From Blastomyces gilchristii SLH14081 (taxonomy: Eukaryota; Ascomycota; Eurotiomycetes; Onygenales; Ajellomycetaceae), in assembly GCF_000003855.2 (NCBI RefSeq), contig NW_003101681.1, positions 4,011,359-4,075,358 on the forward strand: a stretch of DNA of 64,000 nt, written 5' to 3'. The notes beneath the pieces are model-generated. The model did not search any database. It was not told the DNA's origin and was given only the letters and a program-made list of their open reading frames with translations. Shown here piece by piece: positions 47,600-58,147 of this stretch. Position 1 is the first letter of the stretch, and each line of letters begins with the position of its first letter. A program made the position numbers and the translations under genes.

Positions 47600-50500
47600 T
47601 ATATTCATAATAAGTATAGAATGAAGATACTTTTAAAATTGTATTCTTTGCATTGTTATATATGAATTCAGTAGTTAGAAGATGTTTGAGTTAATTATTC
47701 TGATAAAATAAATACTTGAAGATGCTATTCTAATATCTGATTCTGATATTTAGTCTGATCATCTGTCTGCAGATGAAATACAGTGCTGAGAAGATGTTAT
47801 ATTATAAGATAATAGTAAAAAGCTGATCAGTATTTACTAATGAAGAGAGATTCTTAATCTATTATCAATAATCTTAAAGCACTGTGATTACAAATAATGA
47901 TATCTAAAAATAGATCAGTCAATTCAGAGGCTTTAATCTTTTTATAAATAGAGATATATTTAATCATCTTTATAAAGTAGTTAATAATAATCAAAATTGA
48001 GTCATATTCTTTAACTCTTGTTAACTTTAGCAGATCAACTATGAAATTTATTAATAGATTATATTATAAGCTCTTTGAAACAGGCAGTGATGTTAACTCA
48101 TTATATTACTTATATCATAGAATCTTTATTCTTTAACAGACATTATAAGTCTTAATATACTCTTTGACATCTGCGCAGAGCTTGTCTCAAATGTATTTAT
48201 ATTTTAGAAGCTTCTTAGTCTTCTCTAATCTGAAGTGTTCTATATAAGATTTATTATAATAAATTCTCAATAACTTCTGATGCATCACTCTGCTATAGGA
48301 AATAAAGACTGAATTATTCAGTAGCAGAAGTCTATATTCTTCTAGTTATCAGTGACTTGATTTCTTAGCAGCACTGTTCTGCTCAGAGTCTATCTCTTTC
48401 AAGTTCAAACTAAATTTTTTCTTCTTTAACTTCTGAATTCAAGTTGTAGTAGAGATATCTCTCTTCTATAACTTATCAATGAATTTCAAAGTAGTCAGAT
48501 TGAAAGATTGTAGACTGATTTGTTGTTTACTAATTCAATAATAGTAAGATATAATATAAGAAGCTTATGATCTTCAGTGTCAGTTCTCTGCAGAGATCTG
48601 AGTTTTCTTTCATCTTCTATACTGAGTCATGCAGCTGTCTTATCAGTGTCATTTCTGAGCTTCAGAGAATCTTAATCCTCTGCAGCCAGCTTCTTCTGCA
48701 GTGATAACAGAGATTCTTTTATAGAATTCTTCTTCTTATTAATGATATTATAATCAGATCATCTAGACAGTGCATCAGTGAGATTAAGCTAATCTGAATA
48801 GTATCAAATATAGAAATCATACTTCAAAAGCAGCTTCACTCATCTGGCTTGACATTCTGTCAAGCTCTTTGTTATTAAGAAGTAATGCAGATTTGCATAA
48901 TTAGTGAGAACTTACACTGAGTAATTACTACTCTGAAGATAATATTATCAGATCTTAAAGAATTTAATAATTATTAATATTTCTTAATCATGAGTATCAT
49001 ATCTTCTCTATGTAAGTAATAACTTTTTGAAGAAGAAGATCACTGATCTTTATTTATAGTATCTTATAGACTCTGTAAAAAAGTCTTCTCTCACAGACAT
49101 TTCATTGTCTGTATTTTCAGAGTTTATTATTCTCTGATTCTTTCAATGTTAAAAGGTCTCTGATATCAACTGTGAAAAGATTTCACAGATCTTATTTCTG
49201 AATGTATCAGTCTCACACTGACTGAGTAAGTCAGAGTTAAAGTAATTCAGTATTGTAATATCTGTAAAAGCTTTTTTCAATTCTGCAAATATCTGTGCAG
49301 TATCTTGAGTGAGAATAAATAGTTCTATTTTTCTATCTTTCACACTTCTCTTTAATAGATCTGTAAGAGAAACAGTAATCTGTGAATATGTATAGATAAA
49401 TCATCTGTAGAAATTCATAAATTCTAGAAACATCTGCATCTCACAGTATATTCACAATACTGATCAGTTCTTAATAATGAAGACCTGACTTCTGTTCATT
49501 GAAATGTTATTAATCTCAATAATATAATCTAAGAAATCAATCTTCTGCATGTAGAATGAGCATTTTTCAGTGTTTATATAGAGTTGATACTGTCTCAAGT
49601 GACTCAACACTTCTTGAATATGAGTATCATGTTCTTTCTCTGTTTTTAAGAAGATTAGAATGTTATCTAAGTATACTATGCAGAAGACATTAACAAGACT
49701 CTGCAGTGTCTTATTTATATAGATCTGAAAGATGGCTGAAGCATTACAAAGATTAAAAGATAAAACAAGATATTTAAAATTACTATACTTGATATGAAAA
49801 GTCATTTTTTAAACATTATCTTTGTTAACTCTAATTCTATGATAGACATTCTATATATCAATCTTTGAGAATATCTTTGCTCTAGATAATCAATTGATCA
49901 TCTCATCAATTAATGATAATAAATAGTAATTCTTAACTATCATCTTATTAAGGCCTCTGTAGTCTATGCATAGATATAGTCTACTGTTCTTCTTAAGTAT
50001 AAAGAGTATGAGCATCTCTGCTGAACTCTTTAATAAGTGTATTCAGTTCTTTAATTACACTTTCTCAAGATATTTGCACAGAATATTCAATTTCTGTACA
50101 GATAAGTTGTAAAGAAGTCTGTACAGTATCATTACATTATCTTCAAGATAAATCTTATATTATATCTTAATGTTAGAAAACTTTGCTGCTTTTCTTTTCA
50201 AAAAGATATTCTTATAATCTGTAAAGAGATGTTATATACATTCATCTTCAATAACAGATACTGCTACTAATTTTGTAGTAAGAGTGATGACTTCTTTATC
50301 TATTCTCAAGTCTCAGTCATCTGCTACACAGTATATTGACTCTATCTTTTTCTCAAGATTCTTCTGATGAAACTCTTCAGATTTCTCTATCACTGTCTCT
50401 TTATTAGTAAGATAATACTGTCACATCTGAGTAACTCAGTTAATAAGAGAATTGTTTTCTCTCAACTACAGAAGATCTAGAATGACATTCTTATCTATAA
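47600..50500 (-). pseudogene. Gypsy family-2 pol remnant, copy C
   Basis: Reverse transcriptase on the minus strand: LCIDYRGLNKM (about 49960), FSKIDIYNVYHRIRV (49850), then an open 113-codon stretch (49464-49805) with YLVLSFNLCNASAIFQ and the active box YLDN (YLDD expected), as for other fungal Gypsy enzymes. RNase H at 49149-49343 (LKKAFTDITILNYF). Integrase at 47600-48350, matching copy D. The family-typical Trp and Gly codons are lost. Confidence 0.85.
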
Positions 50501-50517
50501 TATTAATAACATGAAGA

Positions 50518-51570
50518 AGCAGACTGCTCTTCTTAAAGATTTATTCTAAGTCTGTGATTACACACTTCACTTGAATTATGTTAAAATAGTGATACTTCAT
50601 TTCATCAGTAAATTTTACATGATCTGATAAGTTTATCTTCTTTCAATTCTTTATCAAAGAAAAGAAATAGAATATGAAGTTGATCTTTACTCTGAAGCTA
50701 AGTAGACATCTCACTGATATCTTCTTATTCAGAGTATTCATTATAATTATAATATAGACTTAGAGATATGAGAATTATTAATTCTTTATTTCTTTCTCTT
50801 CTTTATCTTTCACAGATACATTTGTCAGAAGAGAAGTTAACTTTGAGAAGATATCTTCTCAGTTCCTTCTCTTCTTCAGTTTCTTATAATTACTAGTATA
50901 GTGATTATCAGCTCTGCAGTTAAAACAGAGATCTTTATCAAATCTTTTTTAATATTTCTTCACAGTGAGTGAAGAATCAGAATACTTGAAATTCTTCTTT
51001 ACTTTCTTTATACTAGAGCTATTACAGTACTGTTTAGATCTCATTATTAATTACTTAGAAAGAGTCTTATTAATCTTTTTCTCAGAGAATTTTTTATTTA
51101 AATAAATCTGAAAAGTCAAGTTAACAAGCTCAGTGTGATTAATTGATGAACTCTGATACTGTGATATTATTATTCATATCTTGTGAGTCAGCTTTGTAAG
51201 ATAAAGCTGTGTTTTTAATTGATTCAAATCATCAGTTAATTTCTCTCAATATTCTTTAAATCTTACATTGAAATTGAAAGAATTCTTATTATCTTATTAA
51301 TGTAATAAGTTGAATCACTGTATCACTGTAAAGCTGTGATTACAGTAGTCTTTAATTTAATTTAGTAGAAAATTCTTGAATTCTTCTTAAGTTATTATAG
51401 TATCAGTACACTCAAGCTTTCTCTTCTTAATAACTCAAGTAGTTATAGAGATACCTTCAAGAAGATTGACAGTGTATATTACTCATATCTTATAAGTATT
51501 AAACTAGTTCAGATTAAGATGAAATTTCTGTTCAAGAGTATGAATAAAGCTGTGAAATTCAGATCATATG
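50518..51570 (-). pseudogene. Gypsy family-2 gag/protease remnant, copy C
   Basis: Matches bases 1-1015 nearly throughout. A zinc knuckle is at about 50885-50935. The region is uninterrupted at about 51540, where copy 1 carries the Fot1-like insertion. Confidence 0.7.
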
Positions 51571-51870
51571 TTTCTCTTATATCTCAGAGAATCTTTGATC
51601 TTAATCTCTCTATCTTTATAATAGATGTAGGTGTGTAGAGGCTGCAGTGATAATAGAGTAATTGAAGAACTTATATCAAAGTATACAGTGAGTTCAGAAA
51701 TCTTGAATTTCTGTCAGAGTAGAGATGTACACACTCTAGAAAATAATGTAAAGTTTTTCTCAGAGAGTGAGATCAGATCAGTCTCAGTGTGAGTGTATAA
51801 AGTTATATCAGTCTATTAGAGCTTGACTGATTCAAACTTATAATCAGATTAAGTGATTCAAATTATAATA

Positions 51871-52299
51871 TGACAGAACTGAAGTAATGACTAGTTAACA
51901 GTGTTATGTAAAGATAGTTATTTAAGAAGCTGTATAAGTGAGCTTGACTATCTTACTTGAATAGCAAGCTCATGAGCTACAGAATTATTGTAAGAATATC
52001 ATAGATATAATACTTAGTATACTAAGAAGATTATATGAGAAATGTAGTAACTCTTATATATATTTCAGTAGAAGAAAAACAAATCACTGACTTCTTTAAT
52101 AAGAAGCCAGTATCTAGCTATTCTATATGAATAATGAGTGAATACTCTCCTCTCATTTCATAAGCAAGAATAGCCAGAGTGATATCTCAGCAGTGTCTTA
52201 CTATCATGAAAGAGTAATCTGCTGACCTCATATAGCAGTGAGGTTCTCATATTCATTAATCAGATCTTTCTATAATATATCTGAATAATGTCATAGAGT
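51871..52299 (-). repeat. Gypsy family-2 5' LTR, copy C
   Basis: Begins TGACAGAACTGAAG and has a position ending TGTCA at 52293, which would make a 423-bp TG...CA repeat. Homology to copy 1 continues 7 bases further, to where a GC-rich patch starts, so the end may lie beyond. Confidence 0.6.
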
Positions 52300-52408
52300 G
52301 GTTGGAAACCAGTTTCAACAGCCTGCGGAATGAATAAAATCATCCGCATGAAAGTGATGAGCCGTGCGGAACCGCAGCAGGGCCTTGGCGCGGCCAGGGG
52401 CGTGACAG
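52300..52408. other. GC-rich 109-bp patch of unknown origin
   Basis: Unmutated DNA with 10 or so CpG pairs, sharply set in CpG-free surroundings. It can form hairpins: TGGTT/AACCA around 52299-52312, TGCGGAATG against CATCCGCA (52324-52350), and CCTTGG/CCAGGG around CGCGG (52384-52400). Its 3' side ends GGGGCGTGACA. No match recognised; a protected LTR end, a foreign filler or an assembly chimera are all possible. Confidence 0.6.
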
Positions 52409-53592
52409 TCTCTGTGATGTTAAACTTTACAGTTATAAAAAGTTTCTTAGTATTCATAAACATTATAACTTCATGTATAATAAAACTCATAATAATTTCT
52501 TCTAAGAACAGGAAAATCAGTGTCAGAAAGAGAAGATGAAAAAAGAAAGACTTACAATCTTAATACTATTGAGAAGAGAAGTAATTCTCTGATATAAATG
52601 AATAATTGTCTTATTATAAATACTTAAAATAAACATAATAATCAGTATCTCTAACTAAGCTTCAGATAGTTGTGTTATATATCATCTTTATATAATAAAC
52701 TGTTCTAGAGATCAGTAAGAAGAGTAAGAGTGTACATGCTGAGAAATGTAATTCATCAAATCTATATAATATCTTCTTGAAATGAGAAGAGCTGATAATG
52801 AAGATAGAAGCAGCAGAGACAGAGGGAATAGAAGTAGTAGAAGTAGAAGTGAGAGTCACAGAAACAGAGATAGCAGAAGCAGGAGAATCAGACACAGAGA
52901 CAAGTGTAGAAGATTGAGAGAGAGTAGCAGAGAAAGAAACAGAGAGAGCAGAGAGAGATATAAGAGACTCAGTCACACATAATATAAGCAATTTCTTCAT
53001 TATTACATCTCTCACATTCTCAACTGATGATTTAACATTGAGGTCATAATTATCAGTGAATGCAGATCTGTCAATATGTGAAGATTTTACATGAATTAAA
53101 ACAAATATATTAGTATCTGTATTCATGTGAAATACAATTAGAAAACATGATCAAGAAACATGATCAGATGCCTGCTGAGAAAAGAAGATTAAGAGTGTAT
53201 AAGAAGATAAAGAAGATGTGTCATTCATAATAATATATTCTAACAGTTATTAGAAGATAAACAAAGTTCTGATCATATTTCATAATGTATTACACTTACT
53301 GATAATAAACTGTCTGATATGAGTACTACAATAACACTTGTTATGAGAACAGAGAGTCATTATCAGAAATATGTATAATATGATAGATAAATAAACATAA
53401 GATATTGAATAGAAGAAGAGGCAGAAATCTTGAAGAAGATAATGATTTTTAATGATGATGATGATAAAGAAGATGATTGAAGAATAAGAAAAGTTAGTGA
53501 ATAAGTGATATAATATAGTGAAAGTTTCTTTGTAAGAGTGTACACAGAATACTAGCTGAATCAGAGATAGACTACATGATCACAAATACTAG
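52409..53592. other. Unassigned mutated DNA with a 154-codon open stretch
   Basis: The minus strand is open from 53126 to 52662 (starts MNTDTNIFVLIHVKSSHIDR; middle part Ser/Thr-rich, such as SVSDSPASAIS). Opposite it the plus strand is an AGA-rich repeat giving Arg/Ser strings, so the open frame may be only a by-product of purine-rich low-complexity DNA. No family recognised. GAT repeats at 53452-53466. Confidence 0.35.
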
Positions 53593-53860
53593 TGACACAC
53601 TAATTTGCATGAAGCTAGAGCATACATTCTGGTCATGTGAGCATGACTGAATCTGGTGAAAGAGAATGTGATTTGAAAGAATATATAACTGCTGAATAAT
53701 AACACAGCTGCTTCTGAACTTGCTTACAAATGTAAAGAGGTCATAGCGGCCATCAATTAATTTAGTGTACAGTAACTTATATAAGAAGCCGGCGTACGCC
53801 TGTAATCATACGCTGACTCAAGTAACCTTTGAATCACAAATTATCTTTATTGTATAGTAA
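53593..53860 (+). repeat. LTR-like sequence related to 32222-32430
   Basis: Starts near TGACACACTAATTTGC. Bases 53692-53740 (with GCTTACAAATGTAA) and TATATAAGAAG at 53777 match the block at 32260-32310. The palindrome GGCGTACGCC (53791-53800) and CATACGCTG keep CpG. No partner found. Confidence 0.4.
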
Positions 53861-55032
53861 CAGTTATTAACTGATTTAACAGTGTATATGCTGTATATAG
53901 TATAAAGAAATCAATGAGTTTTTCTACTGACTGTATAAATCTTCTTTTCTTATCTCTGTTTAAATTAAACATATGATAAGTAAGTTTCTTATATATTAAT
54001 ATAAAATGTGAAAAATGTAGTTAATAAGTGACTTACAGATCACTTATTATATTTCATTCTGTATATAAAATTCTCTGCAAAAGTGATGTGTTTTAGAGAC
54101 AAAGTTAACAGTAGTGACAGAATTTTTTGAAAAGATCTTTTCTCTTTTATGACACATTTTTCTCCTCTCTCTCTCATTTATAATAGTGAGTGTATGAGAG
54201 TATTATTCTTGAAAGATAGTAAGAGACTTATTCTGATACTTTTTAGTGATTAAATGTCTTTATAATGCAGCTGCGGTCTTCATAACTGTCAAGAAAGTCA
54301 GATTGAAGGTGAAGATAGTAGTGTTAATAAATTATAAGAGTACTGCTCTTATTATTATATCTTCTTCTTCTTCTTCTTCTGCTTCTCTTGCAGCTGTGAT
54401 AATAGTTATCATATCTTGCAGTGAGATGTCATTTCTTCTGCCAGTTAACTTATCAGCATCTGATTCTTTCTCTACTTCTCTTATTACTATTATGATGCTG
54501 TCTTTTCTCTTAGTCAACACAGTAATATATAACCCTGTGTGATTATTCAGAGAGAATCTCAGAAAGAGCTTGATTCTAAAAACAGTGACTCTGAGATGTC
54601 TAATTCATAGTTTCTCTTCTATAATACACTCAAGCCCTGCTCAGAATACTGCTAAGTTGAGTTTACAGAGTTCTGCAGTTTCTTTATCTTGTCTTTGTAA
54701 GAAGGCTTCAGTACAGTCTCTAACTGATACTGTTACTTATCTACACTATACTAAACAGCTGAAGAAAGATGAGTTCTTATATATCTATCTCTTCTCTTAC
54801 TTCTATTATTTTCATTACATCTGTAATAATGACTTCTATCTCTCTGTAAGTATTATCTACTCTATAAGAAGACATCATATCAGTTCTGATAAGAAGCTCA
54901 GATACTCAAGTAGTACAGAGTAAGAGTTTCAGAGCTCAGAGTATTAATAAATTCTATCAAGACTGAGAAGATCTCTCTTACTTATCTATAAAAGAAGATG
55001 AAAGTATGAGTCTTTGAGATAAAAAAATATCT
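53861..55032. other. Unassigned AT-rich mutated DNA
   Basis: Open stretches at 54246-54542 and 54570-54923 (plus) are hydrophobic/Ser-rich with (CTT)n at 54361-54380; neither resembles a known protein. Probably degraded internal sequence of the LTR-like element that begins at 53593. Confidence 0.35.
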
Positions 55033-55910
55033 CAGAATGATCAGTCTTAAGAAGAGATTAGTCAGTACTGTTATTAAAAGTATCACAGAGACTAATTACT
55101 AATTGAAGAGAATCTCACTTCAATTAAAGCAGATGACTGAGATACTTAATAAATTAATAAGTTAATTATTATTATTATTATTCTTCAATTATAGATATAT
55201 ACAGTCAGAGACTATGATATCTATCTAAGAACTAAAAGTTCTCAGGGTTTTTTCTATATCTATAAAGTTAACTATTATACATTCATCAATTTCAGATATA
55301 TAAATTCAGAAAATTTCAGCTCAGAATACAAAAACTGTTTATAAATTACAGTGTTTTAACATCTTCTGATACTTTGAAATCATTTGATAATATCATAATA
55401 AAAGAAAAGAGAACACAGTCTTAAAGATAGACACATTAAATAGATAGATAGAAAAGAATAGAAAGAAAAAAGTAAAGTAAAATAAAGAGAGATCTATAGA
55501 ACTAGATCTCTGCAGTTTACATCTTAAGCTATATACATATTTTAACACTCTATATAACTGACTGCTGCCTCTGTTCTCTCAGGCCTATTTCAGAGATTAT
55601 CATTTTCTCTAAAGAGCTGCTACTCAGCTAGCTTCTGTAACTAGCTTATTCATAAGTAAGATTCTTACTAAGAATAACATCAGAGCTACTTAATTCTAGT
55701 TAAGTCTCTAATCTTCTAGCTGTTAATCTCAGTATTTCAGCCTATTAATTGACTGTCATGATCTTGCTTGCACTAATCACCTATTAAGAGTGCCTAGGTC
55801 TTGTCTCACCTAGGTCCTTGCTAGGCCCGGGGTGTTCTAATTGAATAGTTTTTAAATGTCAATTCCCCAGAAGTAAGTGTCTAGAGTGAGGGGAATGAGA
55901 CCTGGCCAGT

Positions 55911-56073
55911 TAAGCTTGACAATGATTCACTATTCTGCAGACACTCTAGACCTCAATCACTCTAGTACTGATCTAACTTGAAGCACTCAGAGGGCTGTTA
56001 ACCCTAAGATCAGTGAGAATTAGTGTCTGGGAACCCCTGAGATGAACATCTTAAGCTTGATAATGATTCACTA
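55911..56073 (-). repeat. 141-bp imperfect duplication in the SINE body
   Basis: TTAAGCTTGA-AATGATTCACTAT occurs at 55910 and at 56051. Preceding GTGTCT and following CTCCAGTACTG/CTCTAGTACTG blocks are shared too. Confidence 0.65.
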
Positions 56074-56135
56074 TAGTGCACCTGGGGATCTCCAGTACTG
56101 TTTTATAACTTAACAGTGAAAGCTGTGATTAAGAT

Positions 56136-56242
56136 GGCCCTTGCAGGGTTCAAACCTGCCCTCTCTTGACATTCATTCCCCGGGGGGAAGGCCGCTAATT
56201 GAGGCTCCATAGTAGCGTAGTTAACCACTACGCCACCGGGTC
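56136..56242 (-). pseudogene. tRNA-like head of the SINE-like element
   Basis: On the minus strand: D-arm GCGT...ACGC with the A box GGCGTAGTGGTTAAC (56216-56235), and T-arm GCAGG-TTTGAAC-CCTGC (56143-56159) with B box GGTTTGAACCC. The acceptor stem is only partly paired (GACCCGG against AAGGGCC) and 54 bases, including a CCCCGGGG palindrome, lie where the anticodon arm should be. It is therefore tRNA-derived and not a working tRNA. Parent tRNA not identified. Confidence 0.75.
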
Positions 56243-57157
56243 TTAATAAGTTAATACTTTATACATCTCTTATACTCTTCTATAGTACTGCAGTGCTAAC
56301 TTCTCAGTAGATAAAGATACTAATACTGAAGACTTCAACAGTGAAGAATGAGTTTGATAAGAATATAATTATTAATAAGTAGACTCTGATCTCTCTTTTT
56401 ACTTTTTCTGCAGACTGTAGCTCTATTAGAATAGCAGTGACTTATAAATTAATAATATTAATCTTATTAATCTTATTAATTTTAAATATCTCTTTCTCTT
56501 AACTGCTTCAGAAATTTTACACTTATATAGTCTTATTAAACTTCTAAAAACTCTTTGAGAGAAAATAGAAGAAGAGTGTTACAGAGTTTATAAGATATCA
56601 GCTTATCACTATGAGATTATCTTTAAAAAATTCTTTAAGAAAAATAAGAAGTCTTAAGCAGTATTTCTTATTTAATACTTCTGATGTGTAATAGAGTAGT
56701 CTCTACTAGTTATCTTATAGCTTACAATCTCTTTCTCAGCATTTTTCAAATATTTAAACAGTTTCTATGAATTCTCTGATGATGAATAATCTTCTTATTT
56801 AATAAGATATTGAAACTTATTATAATATATTTACTTATTTAATATTTTCTTCATAAGATATTTAGTATTACTCTCAATCTTAATATTACTCAGCTGAGAT
56901 GACTCTATCTCAGAGTGTTACTTATAGAGCTTTAAATAGAAAATATGAAAAATAGAATGAATTAATTTCAATTCTGAGAGTAATTTCAACTTATATATCT
57001 GTTTATTCATCACTCTTATTACTGAGAATAATTCTAGTCACTGCTTATTAATCTTCTTACACAGTCTTATTATCTTGATATTCTTTACTGAAAGTAGTAC
57101 TTGATTCTCTATCAAGAACTTCATTGAAAGATGTTTTTAATTATAGTATTTTATCTA

Positions 57158-57792
57158 CTACTTCTGAGCACAGTGAATGCTTTTCATCATCTTCTTATAA
57201 GTTTTATTCAAAAGTTTCAATCTTACTTTTACTTCTGATACTGAGAGATACTCTATTCTCTGTATCTGTTTAATATTCTGACTGTCTATTTCTCTCTTTA
57301 AAATGTCATCTGTGATGTCACTGAATAATGAAGAATTATATTCATAATAAGTATAGAAAGAAGATACTTTTAAGATTACATTCTTTATATTATTATACAT
57401 GAATTCAGCAGTTAAAAGATCTTTAAATTAATTATTCTGATAATATAAATAGAATACTTAAAGATGCTGTTCTAATATCTAATTCTAATATTCAGTCTGA
57501 TTATCTGTCTGCAGATGAAATGCAGTGCTGAGAAGATGTCTTATTATATGATAATAGTAAAAGCTGATCAGTATTTACTGATAATGAGAAATTCTTGATC
57601 TATTATTAATGATTTCAGAGTACTGTGATTATAAATAATAATATCTAAAAACAGGTCAGTTAATTCAGAGGCTTTAATCTTTTTATAAGTAGAGATATAT
57701 TTTATCATCTTTATAAAATGATTGATAATAATCAAAATTAACTCATATTCTTTAACTCTTATTAACTTCAGCAGATTAACTGTGAAATTCAT
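57158..57792 (-). pseudogene. Gypsy family-2 integrase remnant, copy D
   Basis: Open piece 57568-57792 reads MNFTVNLLKLI, then LIIINHFIKMIKYI, FLDIIIYNHSTLKSLIIDQE, which fits the integrase core of fungal Gypsy elements (DFI..LP, VDRFTKM, SDRG with Asp kept). Piece 57158-57400 (YNNIKNVILKVSSFYTYYEYN) fits the following YNN..H.ST..SPF block. The catalytic pattern is only partly kept. Confidence 0.78.
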
Positions 57793-58147
57793 TGATAGAT
57801 TCTGTCATAAGCTCTTTGAAATAGATAGTGATATTAACTTACTGTATTACTTATACTACAGAATCTTTATTCTTTAATAGATATTATAAGTCTTAATATA
57901 CTCTTTAACATCTGCTCAGAGCTTGTCTTAAACATATTTATATTTTAAAAGCTTCTCAGTCTTCTCTAATCTGAAGTGTTCTGTATAGAAATTATTATAA
58001 TAAATTCTTAATAACTTCTGATGCACTGCTCTGCTATAAGAGACAAAGACTGAATTATTCAGCAGTAGAAGTTCATATTCTTCTAGTTATCAATGACTTG
58101 ATTTCATAGCAGCACTGTCTCACTCAGAGCCTGTCTTTTTCAAGTTT

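Larger units (their letters stand above)
46372..52299 (-). mobile_element. Gypsy family-2 retrotransposon, copy C
   Basis: Ty3/Gypsy order on the minus strand: 5' LTR (51871-52299), gag (50518-51570), protease, reverse transcriptase, RNase H, integrase, 3' part ending near 46372. The 3' LTR is missing or not recognisable, so this is not a complete copy. Homologous to copy 1 (1-4082) on the gag side and to copy D (55033-58146) on the integrase side. The LTR lacks the lengths and ends of family 1, so these are separate families. Confidence 0.82.
55167..56242 (-). mobile_element. SINE-like element: tRNA-type head, LINE-derived tail
   Basis: A 1,076-bp insert in Gypsy-2D with a 13-bp duplication TTAATAAGTTAAT (55154-55166 and 56243-56255). 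In minus-strand order: a tRNA-like head (56242-56136) with A and B boxes for RNA polymerase III, a body of about 640 bp with an imperfect 141-bp duplication, and a tail of about 325 bp (55492-55167) that is homologous to the LINE 3' UTR and ends in (AAT)n. This is the build of SINEs that use the enzyme of a partner LINE. Unusually long for a SINE. Its head and body keep many CpG, CC and GG pairs. Confidence 0.8.
55033..58146 (-). mobile_element. Gypsy family-2 fragment, copy D (integrase side)
   Basis: Homologous to 46372-48410 of copy C (excluding the SINE-like insert). It begins with the same TCAGAAT and TTAAGAAG block as copy C and breaks off at 58146 inside pol, where another element begins. 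The shared left boundary of C and D suggests a true element end or a common older junction there. Confidence 0.8.

Noticed and set aside
52782..52982. Arg/Ser-rich open frame resembling an SR protein
   Set aside because: It comes from an AGA/GAA purine-rich low-complexity tract, has no other domain, and lies opposite another open frame.
46372..55032. One large element spanning Gypsy-2C to Gypsy-2D with these as paired ends
   Set aside because: C and D share internal pol sequence and the same orientation, and D carries integrase-coding DNA, so they are two copies and not LTRs.
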